This document shows positions 37,058 to 45,782 of a stretch of DNA of 64,000 bases, piece after piece; positions within the stretch are counted from its first letter, which is position 1, and the number at the start of each line of letters is the position of its first letter. The DNA is from Paenactinomyces guangxiensis (GTDB lineage Bacteria > Bacillota > Bacilli > Thermoactinomycetales > Thermoactinomycetaceae). The position numbers and the translations under genes were made by a program. The stretch spans positions 23,893-87,892 of the forward strand of contig NZ_JAECVR010000019.1 in the NCBI RefSeq assembly GCF_016055185.1, read 5' to 3'. The notes below the pieces were generated by a model. It was not told the DNA's origin, ran no database searches, and saw only the letters and a program-made list of their open reading frames with translations.

Positions 37058-37288
37058 TTAATGAAAGAGGTACGGAGAGATGGACCGCTCCGGATTGCCC
37101 TCTATCATTTTCTGGCAGGATTCGCAAATAACCCGAACCTGCCTGTTTCCACCTATATCACTCGTTATTATATCTTCCCGCTCATCCGGGGTCAACCGAT
37201 CAAAACCGAGCTGTGAATCGGTTAGATCCGTGGCATCCAGTTTACCTAACAATGTGTTACAGTAACGGCAGATGTAATTAATCGCCAT
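37058..37288 (-). CDS. fin: Anti-sigma-F factor Fin
   Basis: Fin binds and inhibits sigma-F late in the forespore, allowing the change to sigma-G. The start ATG 37288 has AGGAGG 7 nt upstream and gives 76 residues, exactly the B. subtilis length (YabK). It carries two CxxC zinc knuckles, CRYC near residue 7 and CESC near 55, with a FDRLTPDEREDII helix between. It lies between pth and mfd as in B. subtilis, where a sigma-F promoter drives it. Confidence 0.93.
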   Translation of the reverse strand: MAINYICRYCNTLLGKLDATDLTDSQLGFDRLTPDEREDIITSDIGGNRQVRVICESCQKMIEGNPERSISPYLFH

Positions 37289-37395
37289 CCATTTGCCTCC
37301 TAAAACAAGAAAGTTTTCCTCTCTAGTATCGCCGGGAGATCGGAATTCATTCATATAGCGGCAAAATGGATATGAGAACGAGGTAAATAGCACCT

Positions 37396-37962
37396 TCATT
37401 TCTTTCGATTGTATTGGTTCATCGCGTTGAGGAAACCGGATTCCACCCAATGGTTGACTGCTTCGGCAGCACGCTCTGCCGCCTCGCCGACCCGTTCCTG
37501 TTCTTCTTCCCTGAACGGCGATAAAACGTAATCAGGTACGCAAATTCCGGCAGGGGGCCTGCCAATGCCTATTTTGATCCGTTTAAATTGATCTGTCCCT
37601 AAATGGTAAATAATGGATTTAATTCCATTATGCCCTCCCGAGCTTCCTTTTAAACGGAGCCGGATCTGTCCGGGCGGCAAATCAAGATCATCATAGATCA
37701 CACAGAGATCATCGATATCTATTTTCAACCATTCAAGAGCGGGACGGACAGATTCACCGGAAAGGTTCATATAGGTTAATGGTTTTAATAACACCACTTT
37801 TTCCCCGTGAACAAACCCTTCCCCCACTTCTGCTTTCCATTTCTCTCTTTGGATTGGAATTCCCCATTGCCGGCTCAATTCATCTATGACCCGGAAGCCG
37901 ATATTATGTCGGGTCCGCGCATACTTGATTCCCGGGTTCCCAAGGCCAACAATCATTTTCAT
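37396..37962 (-). CDS. pth: Peptidyl-tRNA hydrolase
   Basis: Pth cleaves peptidyl-tRNA released by abortive translation. The 188-residue protein has the family signature VGLGNPGIKYARTRHNIGF with the catalytic histidine near residue 20, LLKPLTYMNLSGESV near 58, and GSSGGHNGIKSI with the second histidine near 110. Older literature names it spoVC. The ATG follows GGAGGAACAGTTC. The terminator of ctc lies just upstream, so it has its own promoter or readthrough. The family is essential in B. subtilis. Confidence 0.97.
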   Translation of the reverse strand: MKMIVGLGNPGIKYARTRHNIGFRVIDELSRQWGIPIQREKWKAEVGEGFVHGEKVVLLKPLTYMNLSGESVRPALEWLKIDIDDLCVIYDDLDLPPGQIRLRLKGSSGGHNGIKSIIYHLGTDQFKRIKIGIGRPPAGICVPDYVLSPFREEEQERVGEAAERAAEAVNHWVESGFLNAMNQYNRKK

Positions 37963-37994
37963 CGAACTGTTCCTCCAATAGTTCTTCGTTCATG

Positions 37995-38020
37995 AAAAAA
38001 GCGCAACGGGTTGGTTGCGC
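37995..38020 (-). terminator. Intrinsic terminator downstream of ctc
   Basis: GCGCAAC/GTTGCGC arms (38001-38020) are followed on the minus strand by TTTTTTC. Confidence 0.88.
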
Positions 38021-38044
38021 CTTTGTTCATCCTGAGAGAGTCGA

Positions 38045-38650
38045 TTACCCCTCATTGTCCCGATTCTCTTCCGGTGTCCCTTCGGTTTCACCGCCGTCTT
38101 CAGCCTTTTCTGCTTGTGGGGCCACAATAGAGGCAACCACCGTATCCGGATCAGATAAGAGCTCAATGCCTTCAGGCAATGAAAGCTCCTTCAACGTAAC
38201 AACTTCACCTGCTTCCAGAGAGCTGACATCAAAAGTCAGCTCCTGGGGAATTCGGTCAGGCAAACAGCGAATCTGTACCGTACGCAGGGGTTGTTGCAGG
38301 ATCCCGCCCGCTTTCACTCCAGCTGCCTCCCCGGTTAGATGAAGCGGCACCTCTGTTTCCACCGGTTGACCCATCTCTACCTTTTGAAAATCGATATGCA
38401 GAATCTCCGCTTTCACAGGTTCTTTTTGTATTTCGCGAACCATCACGGAATGAAGCTGGTTATTTAGTTTTATATTTAATAAACTTTTCGCTGACGCCAG
38501 CTGTTTGCGAAACTCATTCTCGTCCAGATGGATGTGGTAATTTTCGCCTTTACCATAGATCACAGCAGGGACGCGCCCCTGTTTACGCAATTGGTTTAAT
38601 GCACTGCGGGTTTGTTTTGCACGTTCTTCTGCATAAATTGTAGCAGACAT
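38045..38650 (-). CDS. ctc: Ribosomal protein L25 / general stress protein Ctc
   Basis: Ctc is the two-domain form of bL25, which binds 5S rRNA. In B. subtilis it is made under general stress via sigma-B. The 201-residue protein has the L25 domain to about residue 95 (RKQGRVPAVIYGKGENYHIHLDENEF, LHIDFQKV) and a beta C-terminal domain (VPLHLTGEAAGVKAGGIL) ending in an acidic tail. It lies between prs and pth, as in B. subtilis. Confidence 0.96.
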   Translation of the reverse strand: MSATIYAEERAKQTRSALNQLRKQGRVPAVIYGKGENYHIHLDENEFRKQLASAKSLLNIKLNNQLHSVMVREIQKEPVKAEILHIDFQKVEMGQPVETEVPLHLTGEAAGVKAGGILQQPLRTVQIRCLPDRIPQELTFDVSSLEAGEVVTLKELSLPEGIELLSDPDTVVASIVAPQAEKAEDGGETEGTPEENRDNEG

Positions 38651-38738
38651 CGTCCAATCCCCCTTCCAAAAGCATCAATTAAACAAGTATATATCCTATT
38701 TTTGGGGGATTAAAACCTCCGGGGCGCTAAAAAAATTT

Positions 38739-39680
38739 TTAGTCAAACAATTTGCTTACAGATTGCTCATTATGAACGCGAAGGATGGCTTCTCCGATTA
38801 GGGAAGCTACAGACAAAGTCTTAATCTTATCCAGCCGTTTACTTTCAGGCAGAGGAATGGTATCGGTGACTACCATCTCCGTAATGTTTGCGTCACGGAT
38901 GCGATCAATCGCCGGCCCGGAAAAGACCGGATGGGTACAACAGGCATACACCTCTTTGGCACCCTGTTCCAGCAGCGCATTTGCGGCAAGTGTAATTGTT
39001 CCTGCGGTATCAATAATATCATCGATGATAATGGCTGTTTTCCCTTTTACATCCCCTACAATATTCATCACTTCAGCAACATTGGGTTCCGGTCTTCTCT
39101 TATCAATAATGGCGATCGGGGCCTCCAGTCTCTCGGCCAAACGCCGGGCACGGATGACCCCGCCGTGATCGGGGGAAACCACAACCACATCACTGAGCCC
39201 TTTCTTTTTAAAGTATTGCGCCAAAATCGGTACACCCACCAAGTGATCAACAGGAATATTAAAGAATCCCTGAATTTGTGTCGCATGAAGATCCATTGTA
39301 ATCACACGGTCCGCACCTGCTGTTTCAATCAGGTTGGCAACCAATTTTGCCGTTATTGGGTCGCGGGCACGGGTTTTCCGGTCCTGACGGGCATAACCAT
39401 AATAGGGAATCACCACATTGATGGTTCCCGCTGAAGCGCGCCGCAATGCATCTACCATCACTAATAATTCCATCAGATGCTGGTTGACAGGGTCACAAGT
39501 TGACTGGATGACATAAACATCTGATCCGCGAACGCTTTCATCTAATTTAACATGGATTTCTCCGTCACTGAATTTTCCTACTTGTGCATCCCCAAGCGGA
39601 ATATTGATATGCTCGCATATCGCCTTGGCCAGTGATGGATTGGAGTTACAGCTAAAAACTTGTAATCGGGAATTAGACAT
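38739..39680 (-). CDS. prs: Ribose-phosphate pyrophosphokinase
   Basis: Prs makes PRPP from ribose 5-phosphate and ATP, feeding nucleotide synthesis. From ATG 39680 it has 313 residues. Motifs: [17 protein letters not shown] near residue 93, [11 protein letters not shown] near 128, and the PRPP loop [21 protein letters not shown] near 215. The nearest GGAGG (39693-39697) is 12 nt before this ATG but 6 nt before an in-frame ATT at 39684-39686, which would add two residues. It lies 29 nt behind glmU and before ctc, as in B. subtilis. Confidence 0.96.
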   Translation of the reverse strand: MSNSRLQVFSCNSNPSLAKAICEHINIPLGDAQVGKFSDGEIHVKLDESVRGSDVYVIQSTCDPVNQHLMELLVMVDALRRASAGTINVVIPYYGYARQDRKTRARDPITAKLVANLIETAGADRVITMDLHATQIQGFFNIPVDHLVGVPILAQYFKKKGLSDVVVVSPDHGGVIRARRLAERLEAPIAIIDKRRPEPNVAEVMNIVGDVKGKTAIIIDDIIDTAGTITLAANALLEQGAKEVYACCTHPVFSGPAIDRIRDANITEMVVTDTIPLPESKRLDKIKTLSVASLIGEAILRVHNEQSVSKLFD

Positions 39681-39709
39681 GGGAATACTTGGCCTCCACT
39701 TGTTTTCAA

Positions 39710-41089
39710 TTACTTTGAGCGATTTTCCAACCATTTTTTTACATAATCCGGTTTCGTCGTCTGACGCTGTCTGGCAATCGCCAGAGCGTCCTCCGGGACA
39801 TCATCGGTAATCGTTGAACCGGCGGCGACATAGGCTCCCTCTTTCACCTCGACCGGTGCGACCAGATTGACATTACAGCCGATAAAGGCTCCGTCTCCGA
39901 TGACTGTTTTGTGTTTATTCTTGCCGTCGTAGTTAACCGTTACAGCACCACAGCCAATGTTTACCTTTTCGCCAACTTCGGCATCACCGACATAGGCCAG
40001 ATGAGAAACTTTGGCCCCTTTTCCCAACCGGGCTTTTTTCAAATCTACAAAGCAGCCCACTTTCGTTTCTGGACCCAGGCGGGTTCCGGGACGAAGATAG
40101 GCATAAGGACCTACAGTGGCACTTTCATCCACTTGACTGGAATCGATCACCGCATACTTGATTCTGACATTATCGGCAACCGTCACATCGGTCAGATCTG
40201 CTTGGGGACCAATATGGCATCCTTCACCAATTTGCGTTTTTCCCCTTAAAATGGTTCCGGGTTCAATGATCGTATCCGGACCAATGGTCACGTCAGCCTC
40301 AATATAAGTATTTGCAGGGTCGACAATGGATACCCCATTTACCATATGCTGCCGGAGAATCCGCTGTCGCATGAGAGCTTCAGCTTCAGCCAATTGAATG
40401 CGGTCATTGATGCCCATCGCTTCATTGGAATCAGAGATCACTTCTGCGCTGATTTGTTCACCTTGCTCTTTTAAGATTGAAATTACATCCGGGAGATAAT
40501 ACTCCCCTTGTACATTATCATTATTTACAAGTGCTAAAGCAGCAAATAATTTTTGATTATCAAAACAAAAAGTGCCTGTATTGATTTCATGAACAGCCCG
40601 TTCTTCCTCACTGGCATCCTTATGTTCCACAATCCGGTCCACACTGCCGTCAGTACGACGAATAACCCTGCCATAACCGGTAGGGTCATCAAGCAGCGCC
40701 GTCAAAACAGTGGCCGCTGCACCGGAACTCCGATGTTTTTCTACCATCTTAGCAAGGGTTTCTTTCGTGAACAAAGGATGGTCTCCATTTAAAACTAAAG
40801 TAACCCCTGGCTCTTTTTCCAAAAGCGGTTTCGCCTGCATCACTGCATGGGCAGTACCCAACTGCTCTTCCTGCTCTGCAAACAACACTTGCTCTCCCAA
40901 ATGATCTTTGAGTGACTCGGCTAAATGACCGACGATCAAAATGGTTTTTGCTGTATCCAACTCTCTTAACTGACCCACAATATGATCGATGATCGGCTTT
41001 CCGCAAACCGGGTGCAAGACCTTATGCTTTTTTGATTTCATCCTGGTTCCTTTACCCGCCGCGAGTACAACCGCATAAAGTTGTTGCAT
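39710..41089 (-). CDS. glmU: Bifunctional N-acetylglucosamine-1-phosphate uridyltransferase / glucosamine-1-phosphate acetyltransferase
   Basis: GlmU makes UDP-GlcNAc for peptidoglycan and teichoic acids. The 459-residue protein has a pyrophosphorylase domain with the signature [23 protein letters not shown] near residue 10, and a left-handed beta-helix with hexapeptide repeats from about residue 250 ([19 protein letters not shown] and others). Near 360-380 are the acetyltransferase residues [19 protein letters not shown]. In B. subtilis it is called gcaD. It lies between spoVG and prs. Confidence 0.97.
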   Translation of the reverse strand: MQQLYAVVLAAGKGTRMKSKKHKVLHPVCGKPIIDHIVGQLRELDTAKTILIVGHLAESLKDHLGEQVLFAEQEEQLGTAHAVMQAKPLLEKEPGVTLVLNGDHPLFTKETLAKMVEKHRSSGAAATVLTALLDDPTGYGRVIRRTDGSVDRIVEHKDASEEERAVHEINTGTFCFDNQKLFAALALVNNDNVQGEYYLPDVISILKEQGEQISAEVISDSNEAMGINDRIQLAEAEALMRQRILRQHMVNGVSIVDPANTYIEADVTIGPDTIIEPGTILRGKTQIGEGCHIGPQADLTDVTVADNVRIKYAVIDSSQVDESATVGPYAYLRPGTRLGPETKVGCFVDLKKARLGKGAKVSHLAYVGDAEVGEKVNIGCGAVTVNYDGKNKHKTVIGDGAFIGCNVNLVAPVEVKEGAYVAAGSTITDDVPEDALAIARQRQTTKPDYVKKWLENRSK

Positions 41090-41264
41090 GACGAAGTGCC
41101 TCCGTTTCCTCGCAAACTTCCTTCCTGAATATATCCCAAAGTATGCCGGATTGCAACCGGGGCCCGCTCAGAACTTATTGCCAGCGAACCTTTATCACCT
41201 TACCTGCACAGGACACCAATCCAGGCAACGCGGAACTCTGTTTCTTCACTTCCTCCCTCTTACA

Positions 41265-41290
41265 TAAAAAAAGAACCCTCCACAGGGTTC
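41265..41290 (-). terminator. Intrinsic terminator downstream of spoVG
   Basis: GAACCCT/AGGGTTC arms (41273-41290) are followed on the minus strand by TTTTTTT. Confidence 0.9.
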
Positions 41291-41308
41291 ATGGTATAAA
41301 ATCTTTGT

Positions 41309-41614
41309 CTATGCGTCCATTTGCAGAGCTTTTTCGGTGTCGTCCTGCAAACACTCCGTTTCATCGGCCTTACGGTAAACTTCCAACACGGCTGCTTCGA
41401 TCTTTTCACGGCTGATCGGGGAAATCGGGTGTGCGATATCGCGAAAATCCCCGTCCGGTGTGCGCTTGCTCGGCATAGCAACAAACATTCCATTATTGCC
41501 ATCAATAACACGAATATCATGAACTACAAATTCACTATCAATGGTAATCGACGCAATGGCGCGCATACGCCCTTCACGGTTGACCTTTCTAAGGCGAACA
41601 TCGGTAATCTCCAA
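41309..41614 (-). CDS. spoVG: Septation protein / RNA-binding regulator SpoVG
   Basis: SpoVG is a small conserved nucleic-acid-binding regulator of septation and many stationary-phase genes. The 101-residue protein keeps the family pattern [54 protein letters not shown] and a helical C-terminus. A sigma-H type promoter is visible 60 nt upstream. It precedes glmU and has its own terminator, as in B. subtilis. Confidence 0.97.
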   Translation of the reverse strand: MEITDVRLRKVNREGRMRAIASITIDSEFVVHDIRVIDGNNGMFVAMPSKRTPDGDFRDIAHPISPISREKIEAAVLEVYRKADETECLQDDTEKALQMDA

Positions 41615-41652
41615 CTGGATTCACCACCTATTTCCAAGATGACTTGAGATTA

Positions 41653-41681
41653 CTATTCTAGATGGCGATTCCAATTCCTTC
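41653..41681 (-). promoter_or_regulatory. Candidate sigma-H promoter of spoVG
   Basis: On the minus strand GAAGGAATT (41673-41681) fully matches the recalled -35 RNAGGAWWW, and CTAGAATAG (41653-41661) matches RNNGAATWW at 7 of 9, 11 nt apart. B. subtilis spoVG is the classic sigma-H target. Confidence 0.55.
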
Positions 41682-42123
41682 TAAAAAATGGAGATTAATT
41701 GGAATTTTTTATAAAATGCGAGCGGGAAAACCCTTTGCTTCAGCATCGGGATGAAAGCGAGCGTCAGACGAAGGGGGGGTTCATCTCCATGCAAGTCTGA
41801 CAATATTTTAGTAATATTTTCATATTTTCCTTTTAATGGCCATCCTCAGACTGAGGAATTGCGTAAAGAGGTTCCACTGGTACTACTTACCGTTCAGCGA
41901 TAGTAACTCACTGGGTGGTCGCAAGCAGAAGCCACGGCGACCATCGGGAGTGCCTGTGGTGCTTCAGCCGTGTGAAGAGGTCAACACATTCTGAAACGTT
42001 ACATCACCCGGGCGTGCTTGATTTTTTTCTAATAGCTCCTGCCAATGACCAACCTGCGGGCCTTGCCGGCAAGCCCACTTCTAAACGGACATAAGGTAAA
42101 ACCATGGCAAGAATAACGTATAT
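41682..42123. other. Gene-free interval between spoVG and ridA
   Basis: About 440 nt without a gene. Besides the IS605-like right end described separately (about 41830-41985), it holds an AT-rich stretch near 41800-41835, and a GGGCCTTGCCGGCAAGCCC palindrome near 42058-42076 without a T-run that might attenuate ridA transcripts. Confidence 0.4.
41830..41985 (+). mobile_element. Remnant resembling an IS200/IS605-family right end
   Basis: The plus strand contains CTCACTGGGTGGTCGCAAGC, then AGAAGCCACGGC, an insert, and TTCAGCCGTGTGAAGAGGTC. CACGGC and GCCGTG pair, and the order 'GCAGAAGCC, hairpin, GGTCAAC' is that of tnpB guide-RNA/right-end regions. No transposase is present. It is not the same element as the 236-bp repeat. 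Confidence 0.4.
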
Positions 42124-42498
42124 TTATTTTTTCCGGGCAATTACTTCCATTTCGATCCATACATCTTTAGGCAAACGGGCTACTTCCACACAGGAACGGG
42201 CCGGTTGATGATCGGAGAAGTATTCTGCATAAACGGCATTGATCTGTTGAAACTGGTTCATATCTTTAATGAACAGAGTTGTTTTTATGACATGATCCAG
42301 GTCGCTGCCTGCCGCGCGGAGAACGGCCCGGATGTTTTGCAAAACCTGGTGGGTTTGTTTTTCAATATCAGCCTCAACCAGCTCACCCTGAGGTGTCAAA
42401 GGGATTTGTCCGGAGGTAAAGATGAGTTCCCCGGCCTGGATCGCCTGGGAGTAAGGCCCAATCGCTTGTGGCGCCTCATTTGTTTCAACTTTTTTCAT
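42124..42498 (-). CDS. ridA: RidA family enamine/imine deaminase
   Basis: RidA removes reactive enamines and imines formed by PLP enzymes such as threonine dehydratase. The 124-residue protein has the signature AIGPYSQAIQAGELIFTSGQIPL near residue 12 and the substrate-binding arginine in PARSCVEVARLPKDVWIEMEVIA. In B. subtilis (yabJ) it is needed with purR for purine regulation. Its start overlaps the purR stop by 14 nt, showing coupling. The start ATG has a GGGAATGG-type site. Confidence 0.95.
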   Translation of the reverse strand: MKKVETNEAPQAIGPYSQAIQAGELIFTSGQIPLTPQGELVEADIEKQTHQVLQNIRAVLRAAGSDLDHVIKTTLFIKDMNQFQQINAVYAEYFSDHQPARSCVEVARLPKDVWIEMEVIARKK

Positions 42499-43330
42499 GT
42501 TTCCATTCCCCTTTTTGTGTAAATAGATTTCCTAACTCTACCTGTATCTTCCGTTGTTTAATATCAACCTGTGTGATGGTTGCCAGAGAAACATAGGAAT
42601 CAACCAGCTTTTCTTCCGCCGGTGATTCCACCATGACCCCCACTCCGACCACTTCAGCCTGAAACTCGTTCAACAGATCGATCATGCCCTGAACGGTACC
42701 GCCCGCCTTCATAAAATCATCAATGATCAATACACGGGACCCTTCTGCTAAACTGCGTTTGGACAAAGAGAGCTGTCTCATGCGCCGGCTTGATCCGGAG
42801 ACTGTATTGACAGTCACGACAGACCCTTCAGTCACCCGATAATCGTAGCGGGCGATGACAACCGGAGCCCGTAAATAAGAAGCGACCGCATGAGCAAGAG
42901 GAATTCCTTTGGTTTCCACAGTCATAATCGCGTCAATTTGTTCACCGGCAAAAACGGTAGCGAAAATACGCCCAATATCACTGAGTAACACCGTATCTCC
43001 CAATAAATCCGAGAGATACAAAAAACCGCCAGGCAAAATACGGTCCGGATTGGCCAATTGTTCGGTTAAAGCCCGGAGAACTTCACGGGCTCTTTCTTGA
43101 TTCATCCTGGGAATATACCGGACACCCCCGGCGGCACCGGCAACTGTCTCCAATTCCCCGCTCCCCTCATTGCTAAACACTTCGTGGATGATCGCCAAAT
43201 CTTCACTGATGGACGATTTAGCCGATTTGTACCGTTCAGCAAATGTGGTCAACGGAATTAACCGGTATGGTTGGGCCAGGAGCTGCCGGGTCATGTCCAC
43301 CAATCTCGCACTCCGCTTCCACTTATCCAT
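42485..43330 (-). CDS. purR: Purine operon repressor PurR
   Basis: PurR represses purine synthesis genes and is released by PRPP. The 281-residue protein has an N-terminal winged helix domain (residues about 1-75, TRQLLAQPYRLIPLTTFAERYKSAKSSISED) and a phosphoribosyltransferase fold domain with the PRPP motif VLIIDDFMKAGGTVQGM near residue 200. It precedes ridA and follows ispE, as in B. subtilis. Confidence 0.96.
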   Translation of the reverse strand: MDKWKRSARLVDMTRQLLAQPYRLIPLTTFAERYKSAKSSISEDLAIIHEVFSNEGSGELETVAGAAGGVRYIPRMNQERAREVLRALTEQLANPDRILPGGFLYLSDLLGDTVLLSDIGRIFATVFAGEQIDAIMTVETKGIPLAHAVASYLRAPVVIARYDYRVTEGSVVTVNTVSGSSRRMRQLSLSKRSLAEGSRVLIIDDFMKAGGTVQGMIDLLNEFQAEVVGVGVMVESPAEEKLVDSYVSLATITQVDIKQRKIQVELGNLFTQKGEWKHEKS

Positions 43331-43371
43331 CGATTACCCTCCGAAAAACCGAATATACTGATCGAAATATA

Positions 43372-44265
43372 TCATTTTGTACGGATTTTATCAAGCACTC
43401 CTTCGCTTCGTGTTCCGAGCATTCGAACTGCGTATACTTGCTGGCAAAAACCCCTCAGGCCATTCACCAGCCGCCTCGCTCTCGCTTCCTTTTTCACCAG
43501 GGCAAACACGGTCGGTCCACTGCCCGACATCAAAACCCCGTCAGCGCCAAATTGAATCATCTTTTCTTTGATTTTACGCACTTCCGGGTCCATTTTCATC
43601 GTCACTGATTCAAGCACATTTCCCAAATGGCGGTTGACGGAGGGGTAATCGCGGTTCTTAATTGCTTCAACCATCGCCTTTGTACGTGGATGTTCCTCAA
43701 TTTGATCAATGCGGAGACGCTGAAATACATCGGCAGTGGAAACCCCGTGAGCAGGTTTAGCCAGTACGACCCAACAAGGGGGAGGTGGCGGCAAAGGGGT
43801 GAGAAGTTCTCCGCGCCCTCTGGCAATCGCAGTATTAGCATAGACACAAAAGGGTACATCTGATCCGATTTCCGCTCCAATTCCGGCCAGTTCAGCATCA
43901 GATAGATGAAGTTTCCATAAACGGTTTAACCCTCGCAAGGTTGCTGCCGCATCACTGCTGCCCCCGGCTAATCCCGCTGCCACCGGAATTTGTTTATGGA
44001 TCCGAATGTGAACTCCGCGTTTAATTCCTGTTTTTTCCTTCAGGAGCGCTGCCGCCCGGTAGGCGAGATTCCGTTCATCCTGGGGAACCAGCCCGGAACT
44101 ACTCTCCAGGCTGATTGCCGGGCCGGGCAATTCAAACATGTCGATTCGGTCTGCCAGATCCACTGTTGTCATTACCATCTCCAGTTCATGATAACCATCC
44201 GTTCGTTTATATAAAGCATCTAATGTCAAATTAATCTTTGCAGGTGCTTTTTCTGATATGTACAA
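43372..44265 (-). CDS. ispE: 4-diphosphocytidyl-2-C-methyl-D-erythritol kinase
   Basis: IspE phosphorylates CDP-methylerythritol in the non-mevalonate isoprenoid pathway. The start is TTG 44265, 9 nt behind GGGAGG, giving 297 residues with the family N-terminus [25 protein letters not shown]. The frame is open 43 codons further upstream, but that part does not resemble the family. The GHMP ATP loop is [20 protein letters not shown] near residue 97. It lies between sspF and purR, as in B. subtilis. Confidence 0.95.
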   Translation of the reverse strand: MYISEKAPAKINLTLDALYKRTDGYHELEMVMTTVDLADRIDMFELPGPAISLESSSGLVPQDERNLAYRAAALLKEKTGIKRGVHIRIHKQIPVAAGLAGGSSDAAATLRGLNRLWKLHLSDAELAGIGAEIGSDVPFCVYANTAIARGRGELLTPLPPPPPCWVVLAKPAHGVSTADVFQRLRIDQIEEHPRTKAMVEAIKNRDYPSVNRHLGNVLESVTMKMDPEVRKIKEKMIQFGADGVLMSGSGPTVFALVKKEARARRLVNGLRGFCQQVYAVRMLGTRSEGVLDKIRTK

Positions 44266-44394
44266 ACAATTCTTCCTCCCATCTGGCACTCCGTATGTCT
44301 TTATTTCTCCAGTCTTCAATTCTGGGTAAAACGAACAGAGAGTTTCCTTTATTGTATCATGTTCCAATTTATATGAAACTAAGTCCTGAGACAA

Positions 44395-44425
44395 ACAAAA
44401 AGCTGAGAGGAAATCTCCCCTCAGC
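44395..44425 (-). terminator. Intrinsic terminator downstream of sspF
   Basis: GCTGAGGGGA and TTTCCTCTCAGC arms are followed on the minus strand by TTTTTGTTTG. Confidence 0.85.
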
Positions 44426-44454
44426 CTTCACCCCGCTGCATGCTCAAAAACCGG

Positions 44455-44628
44455 TTATCGCTCTGCCAACTTTTCTTCAGCGATCTGGATCGCTCTCTTG
44501 ACCATGTTACCTGCGTCTTTGGTTCTGATTCCACCCCAGCCTTCACGTTGTACAACATCGTAAAAACCAAGGTCTTTGGCCAACTCGATCTTAAAGGACT
44601 CCGACATGACACCACCTCTGCGTGCCAT
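44455..44628 (-). CDS. sspF: Small acid-soluble spore protein, alpha/beta type (minor, SspF)
   Basis: The 57-residue protein belongs to the alpha/beta-type SASPs that coat and protect spore DNA and are degraded by GPR at germination. The N-terminus [24 protein letters not shown] and the second conserved block [18 protein letters not shown] are diagnostic. The ATG has AAAGGAGG 7 nt upstream. A candidate sigma-G promoter lies upstream and a terminator follows. It sits between veg and ispE, as in B. subtilis. Confidence 0.95.
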   Translation of the reverse strand: MARRGGVMSESFKIELAKDLGFYDVVQREGWGGIRTKDAGNMVKRAIQIAEEKLAER

Positions 44629-44670
44629 TCATCCGCCTCCTTTGTTTTGAGCAAATGGTTCGGGTAGTTG

Positions 44671-44700
44671 TAGTATGAGCTTTTAGGCAAATTCTATGTA
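44671..44700 (-). promoter_or_regulatory. Candidate sigma-G promoter of sspF
   Basis: On the minus strand CATACTA (44671-44677) fits the -10 CATNNTA and TACATA (44695-44700) fits TGMATA at 5 of 6, 17 nt apart. Confidence 0.55.
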
Positions 44701-44716
44701 AGGGCTTTCATCCCGT

Positions 44717-44748
44717 TAAAAAAATAGAACACACGGGATGTGTTCTAT
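44717..44748 (-). terminator. Intrinsic terminator of veg
   Basis: ATAGAACACA/TGTGTTCTAT arms (44724-44748) with a TCCCG loop overlap the veg stop codon and are followed on the minus strand by TTTTTTT. Confidence 0.92.
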
Positions 44749-45029
44749 TGGGGTGTTTTGACATATTTGACAGGAACTTGCTCATTTTCGCTGTTGAAAA
44801 CGGTTAGTTCCACCGATTCGGTCAAAACATCCGCATAACTGTATGAAACGCGATTAAAAGCGTGTTGGTCCTCATCTAACTTAACAACAAAAACGGATGG
44901 GTATGTTTCTTCTAAAATACCCGTTCGTTCAATGGTCTTGCGGCGTCCGCTATTAGCCTTCAGTCGAATCTTTTGTCCGATGTAACCTTCCAAGGTTAGC
45001 TTAATTTCAGATAGCGCGTTTTTGCCCAT
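44745..45029 (-). CDS. veg: Veg protein (biofilm formation stimulator)
   Basis: Veg is a small, highly expressed protein which in B. subtilis stimulates biofilm gene expression by interfering with SinR. From ATG 45029, with GAGGTGG upstream, it has 94 residues. The pattern [47 protein letters not shown] and [16 protein letters not shown] is the family core. Two good sigma-A promoters lie upstream, in line with the very strong veg promoter known from B. subtilis. Confidence 0.95.
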   Translation of the reverse strand: MGKNALSEIKLTLEGYIGQKIRLKANSGRRKTIERTGILEETYPSVFVVKLDEDQHAFNRVSYSYADVLTESVELTVFNSENEQVPVKYVKTPQ

Positions 45030-45056
45030 GATTATCGACCACCTCACTTGTAGAAG

Positions 45057-45122
45057 ATTATACTACAAATGGGTGTCAGAGTCAAACGATGTATTATAGC
45101 AGGGAGACAAACCTTTTGTCAA
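45057..45122 (-). promoter_or_regulatory. Tandem sigma-A promoters of veg
   Basis: Upstream promoter: TTGACA (45117-45122), 18 nt, TATAAT (45093-45098). Downstream promoter: TTGACT (45080-45085), 17 nt, TATAAT (45057-45062). All on the minus strand; the second would give a very short leader. Confidence 0.8.
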
Positions 45123-45249
45123 CGGAAACAAGCTGTTATTTTTGATTTTGAGGTATACAATTTGGTTTTTCTGTGAAAGTGTTGCGTCTCAGTGAGGCTT
45201 GTACGTTTCAACCGTTCGTTCTACTGGAAAGGGAATGACTAGCTAAAAT

Positions 45250-45723
45250 CTATTTCGTAAAACGGTCTGCCACCTGACTTGCCGCGTAGGATTCCGGCTT
45301 AATTTTCGCTGTATATCCCACCGCGGTTACCCAACCGACTACCTCTTGAATTAACTTCCGGGTTTCTCCTTGCTGTCCAACATCCAGATGGATTTCCATT
45401 GGTATATTGACAGAAAAGCCGAAGAATCCTTTTTCCTTCAATAACTCCACACACTTAAGGCTGTATTCCGTCTCACGATAAATCCGATAGCGCAAATCCT
45501 TCATGGCGCGGTGCAAATGCCTGGTGTAAAAAAAGATGGCACCTTTCCCGACCCGTTGCACAATAATCGCTGTAACAAAAAGGGTTTGGCGCTCCCGGGT
45601 CTGTGAATCCGTTCCGATTACGACTTTGTATTCTGCATTCCGATCTTCCTGAACATAAGATTGAATGACAGCAATCATCTCGTCTAAACTGCATCTACCT
45701 TTGCGCGGATGGAAAAAGTTCAC
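45250..45723 (-). CDS. Ribonuclease H-like YkuK family protein
   Basis: This 157-residue protein belongs to the DUF458/YkuK family with an RNase H-like fold. Key stretches are YKVVIGTDSQTRERQTLFVTAIIV, where the GTDS aspartate would bind metal, FSVNIPMEIHLDVG, and a C-terminal GYTAKIKPESYAASQVADRFTK with further conserved residues. The start is GTG 45723 behind TTGGGGGT. In B. subtilis the protease gene yabG occupies this interval between rsmA and veg; here it is absent. Nuclease activity has not been shown for the family. Confidence 0.85.
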   Translation of the reverse strand: MNFFHPRKGRCSLDEMIAVIQSYVQEDRNAEYKVVIGTDSQTRERQTLFVTAIIVQRVGKGAIFFYTRHLHRAMKDLRYRIYRETEYSLKCVELLKEKGFFGFSVNIPMEIHLDVGQQGETRKLIQEVVGWVTAVGYTAKIKPESYAASQVADRFTK

Positions 45724-45782
45724 GGAAAAACCCCCAAATGTTTAAGATAGTCTTACACACTCACAGGCGATATTCACTTGTT

